IMG/VR virus record: IMGVR_UViG_3300037264_001662
Location: 1 to 23,368 of that record
Origin: a virus
DNA: 23,368 bases
Strand: one strand, 5' to 3'
Shown: one piece after another, positions 1-6,915 of the stretch
Layout: the number at the start of each line of letters is the position of its first letter
Position numbering within the stretch: position 1 is the stretch's first letter
The notes under the pieces: model-generated
Databases searched by the model: none
The model's input: the letters and a program-made list of their open reading frames with translations, nothing else
What the model was told of the DNA's origin: nothing
Program-made: the position numbers and the translations under genes

Positions 1-1
1 A

Positions 2-241
2 GCCCTAGCAGGTTGTTATCGCTCGGGAATCCAAGATCTAAGAAAGCCGTGCCTTGGAACAGCTTATACCGCCGCGCAGGCCGCAGCTTTGCAGCATTAT
101 TATATGCCAGGCGCAGATCCCTATGCTCCAGGAAAAGACTATTGCAACCCTAGCACAGGGGCAATAAATATGGAGAGTATTGGCCCTGGTGTTTACAAGA
201 CTGAGAACCACGCTTTCAGCACATACGGCAACGACGGTTAA
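2..241 (+). CDS. Unrecognised protein, C-terminal 79 residues (5'-partial)
   Basis: An open frame enters from the left edge and stops at TAA 239-241. The visible 79 residues contain three cysteines and an Ala/Gln-rich stretch, and end in a Gly/Asn/Tyr-rich tail (ending STYGNDG). I do not recognise a family. A large terminase subunit would be expected before a portal gene, but nothing visible here shows terminase motifs. No other reading of the first 240 bases is better supported. The frame has no stop over its length and uses codons similar to those of the genes that follow. A promoter-like element and a new ribosome binding site follow it, so it probably ends the preceding transcription block. 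Confidence 0.5.
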   Translation, partial: ALAGCYRSGIQDLRKPCLGTAYTAAQAAALQHYYMPGADPYAPGKDYCNPSTGAINMESIGPGVYKTENHAFSTYGNDG

Positions 242-278
242 ACCTAGTGTTCCTTATAAGCAGCAACCATTACTAAAT

Positions 279-287
279 TGCTATACT
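279..287 (+). promoter_or_regulatory. Extended -10 promoter-like element
   Basis: TGCTATACT is a TGn extended -10 box lying about 28 bases before the start codon of the next gene. No good -35 box is seen at the usual distance. It overlaps the 10-bp palindrome TACTATAGTA (284-293). The 13-mer ATTGCTATACTAT (277-289) recurs exactly at 8854-8866, in front of the scaffold-like gene, which supports a regulatory role. Confidence 0.5.
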
Positions 288-315
288 ATAGTAGATCCTT
301 TAGGAGGGAATCATA

Positions 316-654
316 ATGGCCGAAGATAAAGATTACAGTGCGCAGTCTCAAATAGTCATAAACCGAAAGCAACGTGATATGGATAAGGCTAAGGACGCGG
401 TTGAGGCTATGAAGAGTCGGCTCCACAAGCTTCACAAGACTATGCTCAAGGATGAAGAGATTAAAAATTCTCTATCCCAAGAGATGCTTAACGGTGTAAG
501 GGGCACTTCGCCGCTCGCAGGCATACTTGCCAAGTTAAAAGGTGCCAAGACCAATGCCGCTGATGGCATGAATAGCTCGGACCTAGAAGACTTCGGGAAC
601 GCAGACAACGCTCCAACCGGTATGGACGATGACTACTGGAATCGGGAAGAGTAA
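316..654 (+). CDS. Small basic coiled-coil-prone protein, function unknown
   Basis: The product is 112 aa. The start is well fixed by the strong Shine-Dalgarno AGGAGGG (302-308), seven bases before ATG. Residues about 15-55 are rich in Lys, Glu, Met and Asp and look helical or coiled-coil. The C-terminus is acidic (GMDDDYWNREE). I recognise no domain. Its TAATG stop/start overlap with the next gene points to coupled translation. Its place two genes before the portal suggests a small virion or head-assembly protein, but that is inference from position only. Confidence 0.75.
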   Translation: MAEDKDYSAQSQIVINRKQRDMDKAKDAVEAMKSRLHKLHKTMLKDEEIKNSLSQEMLNGVRGTSPLAGILAKLKGAKTNAADGMNSSDLEDFGNADNAPTGMDDDYWNREE

Positions 655-1031
655 TGTTTAAAACCAAAGTAGTAGAACAGATTTCTGCCATCGAGTATGG
701 CAAGGCCATCATGAAGGCCGAACTGTTAGAGGACGTAGTAGAAAGCTTGAAAGCTCAGGTCGATCGTCTCCAAGAGGCCCTGGTCGCTGCAACGGCCCCT
801 CGGGCCTACGACTCTATGCAGAGGGACAAGGCCAATCAGCTCGATCTAACGCCCACTGATGCGCAACTAAAGGCTAGCGAGGAGCGGACAGAAGAGCAGA
901 AGTTTTTAAGTAACTACCTAGAGAACTTGGAAAAGCCGGTCTTTGAAGACGCGGATGACCTAATTTCGTCGTTAGGCAAGCTCGTAGGCGTAGCGCCACC
1001 GGAACCCATGCACATGAATTCGGAAAACTAA
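654..1031 (+). CDS. Small acidic coiled-coil protein, function unknown
   Basis: The product is 125 aa. The ATG overlaps the previous stop (TAATG), and no separate ribosome site is needed. Residues about 18-50 (AIMKAELLEDVVESLKAQVD and onwards) form a good heptad pattern for a coiled coil, followed by an Ala linker and a second helical Glu-rich region. The C-terminal 40 residues are acidic. I do not recognise the family. The portal gene starts only three bases after its stop, so the three genes 316-3233 probably form one translated unit. A role in head or portal assembly is possible but not shown. Confidence 0.75.
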   Translation: MFKTKVVEQISAIEYGKAIMKAELLEDVVESLKAQVDRLQEALVAATAPRAYDSMQRDKANQLDLTPTDAQLKASEERTEEQKFLSNYLENLEKPVFEDADDLISSLGKLVGVAPPEPMHMNSEN

Positions 1032-1034
1032 TAA

Positions 1035-3233
1035 ATGACAATGACACAACAGAGCGCTAAAAAGTTCACACAAGGTCAGCTAAATCAGATAGATGATATT
1101 GAGCCGATGGGTGACCACCTAGCCGGGGCTATTAAGTCTTATTGTCAGTCTATTAACAACAATAGACAGAGCTATAAATGGGTGCAAGCGGTTCAGTGGA
1201 TCGAAAATATCCTATTTGGGCTAGGCAGACAGTACATCGATGACTTGTTAATATCCCGCATAGCGCGAGATTCGGACGGCAGCCTATCAGTAAATCGCGA
1301 GCGCGCGAATCGCGTGCCCAAGCCGGTCAACGATTTCATCGGCCGCTACGTAGAGACTAACATCTCTCTACTAACAGAGAACCGCCCTCAGCCTCGCATC
1401 ACTTCCAAGAGCGACGCGTGGGACGATAAACGAAAAGCCGAGTTATCCCAACTAGTTATCGAGTATCTATGGGAGGAACTCGGCCTTCCGGAGAAGCACC
1501 GCGAGATCGCGCGCATCCTCATGTATTGCGGCCTCTGCTTCCTTGAGACCTCGTTTGATCCAACAGAACCACGCCACTTAGCCGTTCAGCAGACCAAGAA
1601 CGAAGGGCAGATGTCCATTCCTGGCCCAGACGGCAAGCCTATCGACCTACCTATTGACCGCAAAGTAGGCGTCATTGACGAACGTGGGGCTCCTGTTTTT
1701 GAAGCAAAGGTGGAATATGGTGACATTACTTGTCGTGTCGTTTCTCCTTTCGAACTTCATTTCCCGCAAGTTCACTGGTGGGAGGACGTTGATTGGGTCA
1801 TTAAGGAAACTTACGTCCCGGTTAGTACTCTTAAAGACCGCTATCTTGTCCCGGATCTCAAAAGTATTCTAACCAAGAAGAATGGTTGGGACCTCTCGGC
1901 CCTAGACAACTGTGCCACCGAAAATGTGCAGAGTCTACCGTTGTGGTGGTGGGAGCGCATGACTAACGTAGTTGAAGGCCCCGGACCTAGCATCTACGTA
2001 GGCACGCCTGAGATGTGGGACGACTATGTTGTTGTGCGCACAATAGACCGAAAGCCGAATCCGAAGTGGCCCAAAGGCCGAACGGTCATTATTGTAGGCG
2101 ATAAGGTTCTCTATGACTCCCCGAAGTTAAACGGCGCGCGCGCCTATGACCCTCGTTGGCCCCATAGATGGCACCCGTACACACGTTTCCGTTGGGAAGC
2201 TCAGATTGGCTCAATCCTAGGACGCTCGCTAGTAGCGAAACTTCTTCCTAAGATCAAACGCATTAACGCAATCGACACCACTCTTATCATGTGGCGACGT
2301 ACTGTTCCTATTGCTACCTGGATCATGCCTAAGGGCACGAGTCCTATCGAAGATCAGCATTCCGGTCGGCCAGGTGCATACGTTGAATATGATCCGCGTA
2401 AGACCAACGGCCAAGCACCGACCCCTGTGCATCCGCCTGCCTTCCCGGAAGCCGCACTCATCGAGCGGGATACGTGTAAGCAGGAAATGGAAGCCATCGC
2501 GGGCACAGAAGACGTTCTCCGAGGACAGCGCCCAACCGGCGTTAACTCGGCAGCAATGTTGGACGTTCTACGAAAGCAGGCCCTTAGCTCTCGTTCCGCC
2601 ATTCTCCAGGCATGGGATGAGTCGTTGCAGCACGTTGGCACCAGCATACTTCAAGAGGTTATCAAGCACGTCAAGGCTGACTCTCGCTACGAAGAGCGTC
2701 TAAAGATCCTCTCCCGAGAGAAGGCAAGCCGCTTTACGATCAGAAGCTTCTCTGGCGCAGACCTGTCTGATAACGTCATAGTTCGCGTAGACACAGCCAG
2801 CATGGCTATGGTCAGCAAGGAAGCCAAGCAGGCTCGCGCAATCGAGATTCTACAGTACGGCCCAGGGCTTGTGAACATGCCGATAACGTTGCAGAAGAAG
2901 CTAATGGAAGAGCTTGGATTCCCAGACTCTATGAGTCCGAAGAGCCCAGACATCCAGCGCGCACAGATTCTCTTGAGCTTCATTAAGAGCAATAACTTCG
3001 AGTTGGCTATCCCGTTCCCAGAGGATGATCCGTATGTAATCCACGAGTTCTTGGTTGAGGACATGAAGGCTGAGGCGTTCATGGACTATCCGCAAGAACA
3101 GCAGGCTAAACTGGCTGAGCTAATGGATTACTACAAGACGGAGATCGTCCGAATCGAGCAGGCGCAACTGAAAATGCAATTTGAATTGGCTTCTGCAACT
3201 AACGAAGTTCAGAACGGACAACCCCCTAAATAA
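1035..3233 (+). CDS. Phage portal protein
   Basis: The product is 732 aa, close to the size of large podovirus portals such as P22 gp1. Portals form the dodecameric ring at the capsid vertex through which DNA enters and leaves. The N-terminal part has the helical region typical of large portals. Residues about 88-122 contain RANRVPKPVNDFIGRYVETN followed by LLTENRPQPRI. Around residues 488-520 a GTEDVLRGQRPTGVNSAAM segment precedes long helices, as in the portal stem and wing regions. The C-terminus is a Gln/Glu/Lys-rich helix, the expected barrel or crown part. The start at 1035 follows the previous stop by three bases. An in-frame ATG at 1041 is an alternative. Position upstream of the scaffold-like and capsid genes agrees. 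Fold-level certainty would need profile comparison. Confidence 0.88.
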   Translation: MTMTQQSAKKFTQGQLNQIDDIEPMGDHLAGAIKSYCQSINNNRQSYKWVQAVQWIENILFGLGRQYIDDLLISRIARDSDGSLSVNRERANRVPKPVNDFIGRYVETNISLLTENRPQPRITSKSDAWDDKRKAELSQLVIEYLWEELGLPEKHREIARILMYCGLCFLETSFDPTEPRHLAVQQTKNEGQMSIPGPDGKPIDLPIDRKVGVIDERGAPVFEAKVEYGDITCRVVSPFELHFPQVHWWEDVDWVIKETYVPVSTLKDRYLVPDLKSILTKKNGWDLSALDNCATENVQSLPLWWWERMTNVVEGPGPSIYVGTPEMWDDYVVVRTIDRKPNPKWPKGRTVIIVGDKVLYDSPKLNGARAYDPRWPHRWHPYTRFRWEAQIGSILGRSLVAKLLPKIKRINAIDTTLIMWRRTVPIATWIMPKGTSPIEDQHSGRPGAYVEYDPRKTNGQAPTPVHPPAFPEAALIERDTCKQEMEAIAGTEDVLRGQRPTGVNSAAMLDVLRKQALSSRSAILQAWDESLQHVGTSILQEVIKHVKADSRYEERLKILSREKASRFTIRSFSGADLSDNVIVRVDTASMAMVSKEAKQARAIEILQYGPGLVNMPITLQKKLMEELGFPDSMSPKSPDIQRAQILLSFIKSNNFELAIPFPEDDPYVIHEFLVEDMKAEAFMDYPQEQQAKLAELMDYYKTEIVRIEQAQLKMQFELASATNEVQNGQPPK

Positions 3234-3247
3234 TAAGGAATAAGATT

Positions 3248-3493
3248 ATGAGCGAAATGGATGACATGCGAGCAATGAATAAGAAACCAATTGCTGCCGC
3301 TAACTCAAATAAGACACTTTCGGGTGGTGCAGGAGAACCTTCGGCAGCCGATAAGGCACGGGCGAAAAATGCACAAAAATTATCCGATCGAGCCACGTCA
3401 ATGAGAGCAAAGGCTAAAGCACAGCAAGATGCGCAATATGCAGCTTGGGAAGCGGCGCGCGCAGCGCGACTCCGGGCATCGCGACGCAAGTAA
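3248..3493 (+). CDS. Small Ala/Lys/Arg-rich basic protein, unknown
   Basis: The product is 81 aa. ATG follows the Shine-Dalgarno-like AAGGAATAA with normal spacing, just after the portal stop. It consists mostly of Ala, Lys, Arg, Ser and Gln with almost no aromatic residues. The C-terminal 35 residues (QQDAQYAAWEAARAARLRAS and onwards) should form a very basic helix. No family is recognised. The TAA overlaps the ATG of the next gene. This is the first of the basic small proteins lying between portal and scaffold. DNA binding or packaging inside the head is a guess from charge. Confidence 0.65.
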   Translation: MSEMDDMRAMNKKPIAAANSNKTLSGGAGEPSAADKARAKNAQKLSDRATSMRAKAKAQQDAQYAAWEAARAARLRASRRK

Positions 3494-3681
3494 TGGGTGG
3501 CTTAAAACAGAAAATAGTAGACAAGACCAAGGTTGCACAGGCCGTTAAAGAAAAAGAAGCCGCGTTCAAAGCAACATACGGGCGTGAACCTATGACCGAT
3601 TCAGAAATAGATCAAGTCTACGGCGCTGGTGCTGCAACTCGCGCTATGGATGAGTTCTACGAAAAGATGGGAAAGAAATAA
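3493..3681 (+). CDS. Small basic protein with helical YGREPMTDSEID motif, unknown
   Basis: The product is 62 aa if it starts at the ATG that overlaps the preceding stop (TAATG). An in-frame TTG at 3445 would add 16 residues inside the upstream gene and has no clear ribosome site, so the ATG is preferred. The N-terminus is Lys-rich (GGLKQKIVDKTKVAQAVKEK) and is followed by FKATYGREPMTDSEIDQVYG, which looks like a small folded helix-turn segment. The C-terminus is again basic (YEKMGKK). The family is not recognised. The next ATG follows its stop directly. Confidence 0.65.
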   Translation: MGGLKQKIVDKTKVAQAVKEKEAAFKATYGREPMTDSEIDQVYGAGAATRAMDEFYEKMGKK

Positions 3682-3918
3682 ATGGGTGCTCTCAAGACAG
3701 CAGCGGGTAAAAAGAAAGGCAATCTAGCGCAGAAGGTCAAGGCTCGGCCTACCGATATGGCGCTCCGCCACCCCACACTAGACGGACCCGATGAGAGGGT
3801 TCGTGCAGAGCAGCCGTATATTCCGCCTCGCCCAGATAAGCGATTCGAGTTCCTAAAAACGTTCGCCACCATTCCAGGGCTCCGCTCTAAGGGTGCGCCA
3901 GGCGGAACAGGCCAGTAA
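3682..3918 (+). CDS. Small basic protein, unknown
   Basis: The product is 78 aa. ATG lies immediately after the TAA of the previous gene. The N-terminal third is Lys-rich (GALKTAAGKKKGNLAQKVKA). The middle has Pro/Arg motifs (YIPPRPDKRFEFLKTFATIP), and the tail is Gly/Pro-rich. Low aromatic content and high charge suggest disorder. No family is recognised. It belongs to the run of tightly coupled basic-protein genes after the portal. Confidence 0.6.
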   Translation: MGALKTAAGKKKGNLAQKVKARPTDMALRHPTLDGPDERVRAEQPYIPPRPDKRFEFLKTFATIPGLRSKGAPGGTGQ

Positions 3919-4821
3919 TTGAAAAAGCGCACTCCCGATCCGATGATTACCGCCTTGAAGGCGCAATCAACGCACCGCCCTATACCTATTCGGCGCTACG
4001 TCTATGAGCAGTTGGCTCTTTCTAAGCCCGGTTTCTGGGCCGACTGGAAAAAGCGTACCGTAGACGAGTCCGAGGAAGAACCATTTCAGGAACTCGCCGC
4101 GCCACCTGAAATGAACCGGCCTTCTAAAGAGCACCGCCTCGGGCCGTTCAAAGGCGACCCAGACGCTAAGAAGGAAAAGTTCAAGAATGATGAATACGCT
4201 TCACCGGTAACGCAAGAGCCCACAAAGAAGCCTCCGCCTACCAAGGGCTGGATTGCCATGGGCAACCAGGCGGCTGAATTCTGGTTAAAACAGAACCCAT
4301 TGATGGATAGTGGTAGCTCTACTATCCTTGAGTCTCTTGAGAAACATAGGCGCGCACAGGACTTATATAGATTCCAGCAGTACAGGATCTCACGAGGCAT
4401 AAAGGAACATGAATCCCAGACAATGGCTCAATTCATTATATTGAGACAACGCGAGCGCGATGCGGCCCGAGCGAAGAGACCATTCGGCTACGGGGAGCCT
4501 ACCAACTTTGATAAGATGGTGGATCTGCTGCACAAGCCAAAGCCTCCCTATACCCCTCCTACATTCGAGGTATTAAAACAGGGTACAACCCAATGGGTAC
4601 AGCAAGTCCCTAACTGGACTGTTGGCAATTTAAACGTCGCCCAGAACGGCTACGCATCTAACCCGACCGCGCCTAAAAATCAGGCCAAGGCCGCCCTTGC
4701 AGGCCGGATGAACGGCCCGACAAATGTAATGGCTCGCCAGAAGCTCAATCTAGGTCGCACCACCCCTAGCGACGCATCAGTAAGAAATGGCACTGCCAGC
4801 AAGTCCAAACTTAACTACTAG
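3919..4821 (+). CDS. Basic Pro/Lys/Gln-rich protein, unknown
   Basis: The product is 300 aa from a TTG that directly abuts the previous stop (TAATTG). An ATG at 3942 is the alternative start and would remove seven residues. Residues 1-45 hold RRYVYEQLALSKPGFWADWK, a possible folded motif. About 55-115 is Pro/Lys/Glu-rich linker. About 115-185 is helical with many Arg and Gln (ILRQRERDAARAKRPFGYGE). The last 70 residues are Asn/Ala/Gly-rich and basic (AKAALAGRMNGPTNVMARQK). I see no enzymatic motif. It ends the first coupled set after the portal, and a hairpin and promoter-like element follow. An internal virion role is plausible by position only. Confidence 0.7.
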   Translation: MKKRTPDPMITALKAQSTHRPIPIRRYVYEQLALSKPGFWADWKKRTVDESEEEPFQELAAPPEMNRPSKEHRLGPFKGDPDAKKEKFKNDEYASPVTQEPTKKPPPTKGWIAMGNQAAEFWLKQNPLMDSGSSTILESLEKHRRAQDLYRFQQYRISRGIKEHESQTMAQFIILRQRERDAARAKRPFGYGEPTNFDKMVDLLHKPKPPYTPPTFEVLKQGTTQWVQQVPNWTVGNLNVAQNGYASNPTAPKNQAKAALAGRMNGPTNVMARQKLNLGRTTPSDASVRNGTASKSKLNY

Positions 4822-4839
4822 TAAAATCTCACGATTTTA
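4822..4839 (+). other. Short AT-rich inverted repeat
   Basis: TAAAATC and GATTTTA form a perfect 7-bp stem around a 4-base loop (TCAC), between the stop of the upstream gene and the promoter-like element at 4840. It is A/T-rich and lacks a T-run after a GC stem, so it is a poor terminator. An operator or a weak pause site is possible. Confidence 0.35.
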
Positions 4840-4855
4840 GCTAAACTATAAATAG
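4840..4855 (+). promoter_or_regulatory. Promoter-like element GCTAAACTATAAATAG
   Basis: This AT-rich element contains TATAAA/TATAAATA and shares the GCTA(t/a)ACTAT core with the elements at 280-289 and 8857-8866. It lies 10-25 bases before a start codon that has its own ribosome site (AGAGG 4854-4858). No convincing -35 box is visible. A transcript starting here would have a very short leader, so the assignment is tentative. Confidence 0.35.
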
Positions 4856-4864
4856 AGGCTATCA

Positions 4865-6058
4865 ATGGCAAAACCCAAGAAATGGAATAAAATGTCGGCC
4901 GCCGAACAGGCGACCGAGAATGAAGCTCGCGCAGCAGCTAAGGCGACCCGTATGGCCGCAGAGAAGGCCGCTCTCGCCGCTGAGTCTGAAAAGGTCGCCG
5001 GCCCCGCTGAAAATGGCAGAGGTAAGGGGAGCCTTCGGCAGCGAGCAGGTACCAGGGTAGAAACTCCGGCCATAACTACCCTTCGGCAGCGACCAGGTAC
5101 CAAGGTAGAAACTCCGGCCATAACTACCCTTCGGCAGCGACCAGGTACCAGGGTAGAAACTCCGGCAGTCAAAGCTCCGGCAGTCGCCGCCCCTTCGACT
5201 GAAATTAGCTTACCCCACCGCACACCGCCGAATCAGGGCTCTATGGTCGGCAAGCCCGCCATAAGTCCTGTCATAGAGGTTCCGCCAGGTACTTTCAAGC
5301 CTGGAGCTGTAGCTAAATGGAATGAAATGTCGGCCGCCGGTAGACCAATCGTACCTCAAACAGGCTCCGTAGCTGACTCCATGCGCGCCTCCATGCAAGC
5401 GGGACGTGGTGCTGCATCTTGGAGAGTAGATGACGAAGTTAAGGCCGCCTATGAATCTTCTCTAAAAATGGGTCGCCGAGCTATGCAATCCACAGGGCAG
5501 AAAGTTGCCAGTACAGCAACCAAGGTTGCCAAGTGGTCCGGCACCGCGATGGGTAAGGGCTTCCTAGCAGTTGGCAAGTCAGCCATTGAACCTATAATCA
5601 ACCCAATTAGAAGCTTCAGAGCAGGCGCTGCTGCCCGACGAGCATCATGGGAAGCCGCAGGGCCGGTAGGCAAAGCGGCTCAGACTGTAGCAACTACGGC
5701 TAAGGTCGGGTGGGCCGGCGTAAAGACAGCAGGCGGTATTGCTAGAGGCATAGGCTACGGCATCGCAGCAGATATGGGCCACGACTTCGCCGGTCATTAT
5801 GGTGAAGTAAAAGCCGACAGAGAAATTGAAGCCGAGTACCGAGCCGAGTACGGCAGAAAACACGGCCTAAAGGTTACTACGGCCCCTCCTAGTTTGCTAC
5901 GTATGGTTACAGGCGGTTCTCCTAAGATCAAGGTTGAAGAGGTTGATAAGTCTCTTCGTGCCAAGAAGCTAGCACAGGGTCAAGCAAAGCACAACGAACT
6001 CACCTACAACGCTCTCAAGAAAGTAGCCAGTAGGAACGTAATTAGAGGTGGCAGCTAA
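4865..6058 (+). CDS. Ala/Lys/Arg-rich repeat-containing protein, possible internal virion protein
   Basis: The product is 397 aa. ATG lies six bases after AGAGG. The N-terminal 55 residues form an Ala/Glu/Lys helix. Residues about 57-101 are nearly three copies of a 16-residue unit (LRQRPGTRVETPAITT). A motif KWN(K/E)MSAA occurs at the N-terminus and again near residue 153. About 195-330 is Gly/Ala-rich and amphipathic (WSGTAMGKGFLAVGKSAIEP; GGIARGIGYGIAADMGHDFA), which could associate with membrane. The C-terminus is basic. I recognise no family. Charge, low complexity and location in a structural module make an encapsidated or ejected protein possible, but this is inference. Confidence 0.7.
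   Translation: MAKPKKWNKMSAAEQATENEARAAAKATRMAAEKAALAAESEKVAGPAENGRGKGSLRQRAGTRVETPAITTLRQRPGTKVETPAITTLRQRPGTRVETPAVKAPAVAAPSTEISLPHRTPPNQGSMVGKPAISPVIEVPPGTFKPGAVAKWNEMSAAGRPIVPQTGSVADSMRASMQAGRGAASWRVDDEVKAAYESSLKMGRRAMQSTGQKVASTATKVAKWSGTAMGKGFLAVGKSAIEPIINPIRSFRAGAAARRASWEAAGPVGKAAQTVATTAKVGWAGVKTAGGIARGIGYGIAADMGHDFAGHYGEVKADREIEAEYRAEYGRKHGLKVTTAPPSLLRMVTGGSPKIKVEEVDKSLRAKKLAQGQAKHNELTYNALKKVASRNVIRGGS
4880..4904 (+). repeat. Dispersed 25-bp direct repeat, copy 1
   Basis: The stretch encoding KWNKMSAA recurs at 5315-5339 with a single base difference (A to G, giving KWNEMSAA). The near-identity at DNA level over 25 bp implies a recent copy within this gene. Confidence 0.75.
5033..5168 (+). 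repeat. 48-bp in-frame tandem repeat (2.8 copies)
   Basis: Units begin at 5033, 5081 and 5129, each with CTTCGGCAGCG. They differ at only a few positions (GAGCA versus GACCA; CAGGG versus CAAGG). Each encodes a 16-residue unit LRQR(A/P)GT(R/K)VETPAITT. The third unit is truncated after VETPA and runs into further Ala-Pro-Val repeats. Near-identity suggests recent slippage or unequal recombination. Confidence 0.9.
5315..5339 (+). repeat. Dispersed 25-bp direct repeat, copy 2
   Basis: Second copy of the repeat at 4880-4904, encoding KWNEMSAA. One mismatch is seen in 25 bp. It lies after the tandem repeat and a Pro-rich linker, so the gene may have grown by internal duplication of its 5' end. 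Confidence 0.75.
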
Positions 6059-6062
6059 CGTA

Positions 6063-6218
6063 ATGTCTATCGAAGGTGTTCGATATCGCGTTAAGAGCAT
6101 GCCAAACGGTCAAAGGGTCCGCTTGGCCTTTGATAATGAGACAAACAAAGTGGTAGAAGCAACAGCTTTAGCACCAAAGAAGCTTCGCTTTAAAGCTAGG
6201 CAGAAAAGGAAACGATAG
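6063..6218 (+). CDS. 51-residue basic protein, unknown
   Basis: An ATG four bases after the previous stop opens a 51-codon frame that ends exactly in a TAGTG overlap with the next gene, strong evidence that it is real. The N-terminus (GVRYRVKSMPNGQRVRLAF) looks like a beta-hairpin. The C-terminus is very basic (KKLRFKARQKRKR), like a nucleic-acid-binding tail. A possible ribosome site is GAGGTGG about a dozen bases upstream. The family is not recognised. Confidence 0.65.
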   Translation: MSIEGVRYRVKSMPNGQRVRLAFDNETNKVVEATALAPKKLRFKARQKRKR

Positions 6219-6421
6219 TGGCAAACGCACCGCAACATGGTAGACCCGTAGACAAGTCAATGGGTCGCAAAGTAAACACATCAAGAAACGTGTCCGGCGT
6301 AGCTTCAGGGCAGGCTCCGACCAAGATGCCTACTAGAGAATCGCTCCCGAGACTTGGTATCCCACGCGGAGAAATGCCGGACCTTAAGAAAAAAGCCAAG
6401 TTTAAATATCAGGTAGAATAG
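6218..6421 (+). CDS. Small basic Gly/Pro/Arg-rich protein, unknown
   Basis: The product is 67 aa from GTG, which shares its first base with the upstream TAG. The composition is Gly, Arg, Lys, Pro, Ser and Asn with no predicted secondary structure in the first 50 residues (QHGRPVDKSMGRKVNTSRNV). The end is Lys-rich (PDLKKKAKFKYQVE). It is probably disordered. The family is not recognised. It is the third gene of the coupled run 4865-8707. Confidence 0.6.
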   Translation: MANAPQHGRPVDKSMGRKVNTSRNVSGVASGQAPTKMPTRESLPRLGIPRGEMPDLKKKAKFKYQVE

Positions 6422-6428
6422 GTATAAA

Positions 6429-6584
6429 GTGAAAGATGCAAGTGACCTTAGGTACAAGGCTAAGAGCCGACGGCGGGATCGGCGACAGTCGGATCGCGAC
6501 AGCAAGAACTACGGAAAAGATCGCCCTAAAGATAAACAACCTTATGATCGCAACGCTTTTAAAAAAGGTACAGAGGATAAGTAA
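6429..6584 (+). CDS. 51-residue Arg/Lys/Asp-rich protein, unknown
   Basis: The frame runs from GTG at 6429 to TAA at 6582-6584 and overlaps the next ATG (TAATG). Of 51 residues, 19 are Lys or Arg and 10 are acidic, including AKSRRRDRRQSDRDSKNYGK. This charge-dense, RD-repeat-like composition suggests a disordered RNA- or DNA-binding peptide. The exact fit between neighbouring genes and the conserved overlap pattern support it as a gene. A weak AGG-poor leader means translation probably depends on coupling. Confidence 0.6.
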   Translation: MKDASDLRYKAKSRRRDRRQSDRDSKNYGKDRPKDKQPYDRNAFKKGTEDK

Positions 6585-6913
6585 TGGCTGATACACTGAA
6601 AACACTAATGGAACGACGAATGGCCGAATTAGAGGCTGCTTCTAATGGCGACGTAATAGGTGTTCGACCAAACACCCGAACGCCCGCACCAACTGCACCG
6701 CCAGCACCTGCTACACCTAGACCTCCGGTAAAACTGCGGCCTCCCTCTGAATTAGAAGCAGAGATTCAAAGAGAAACTGAAGAGCGTCGAAAGAAACAAC
6801 TGTTTCGTACTGACCCGCCTGTCGCCCGGCTTCCCCGGGTAGGTGGCGCGGCATCTCTTAAAGAGAAAAAAAAGGCTAGGAAGACCGATAGCTTCTCAGA
6901 CCAAGACTACTAA
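6584..6913 (+). CDS. Proline-rich basic protein, unknown
   Basis: The product is 109 aa. ATG overlaps the previous stop. The N-terminal 20 residues are a helix (ADTLKTLMERRMAELEAASN). About 28-58 is a Pro/Ala/Thr linker (RTPAPTAPPAPATPRPPVKL). The rest is a charged helix (ELEAEIQRETEERRKKQLFR) followed by a basic disordered end. A run of seven A (6866-6872) lies in frame as Lys codons. Reading on in either shifted frame soon meets stops, so no frameshift product is proposed. The family is not recognised. Confidence 0.65.
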   Translation: MADTLKTLMERRMAELEAASNGDVIGVRPNTRTPAPTAPPAPATPRPPVKLRPPSELEAEIQRETEERRKKQLFRTDPPVARLPRVGGAASLKEKKKARKTDSFSDQDY

Positions 6914-6915
6914 CA

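Noticed and set aside
1-241. Reading the left-edge fragment as the end of the large terminase
   Set aside because: The expected place fits, but the visible 79 residues show no nuclease or other terminase feature, so no name is given.
2311-2703. 130-aa forward ORF and several reverse ORFs inside the portal gene
   Set aside because: They overlap a long, recognisable portal reading frame in other frames. Their composition looks like frame shadow.
4847-4854. TATAAATA, identical to the T4 late promoter consensus
   Set aside because: It occurs only once in this form, the module is podovirus-like, and the other boundary elements do not match. It was kept only as a member of the general AT-rich element.
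5033-5168. Short repeats as a CRISPR-like array
   Set aside because: The units are contiguous, in frame, of 48 bp, without spacers, and encode a regular peptide.
4846-5223. Reverse-strand ORF with repeated GVSTLVPGRCRR units
   Set aside because: The repetition only mirrors the 48-bp tandem repeat of the forward gene, which has a good ribosome site and normal composition.
6866-6872. Run of seven A as a possible programmed frameshift site
   Set aside because: The shifted frames end quickly in stops (-1 immediately at TAG, +1 shortly after the next start), and nothing useful would be fused.
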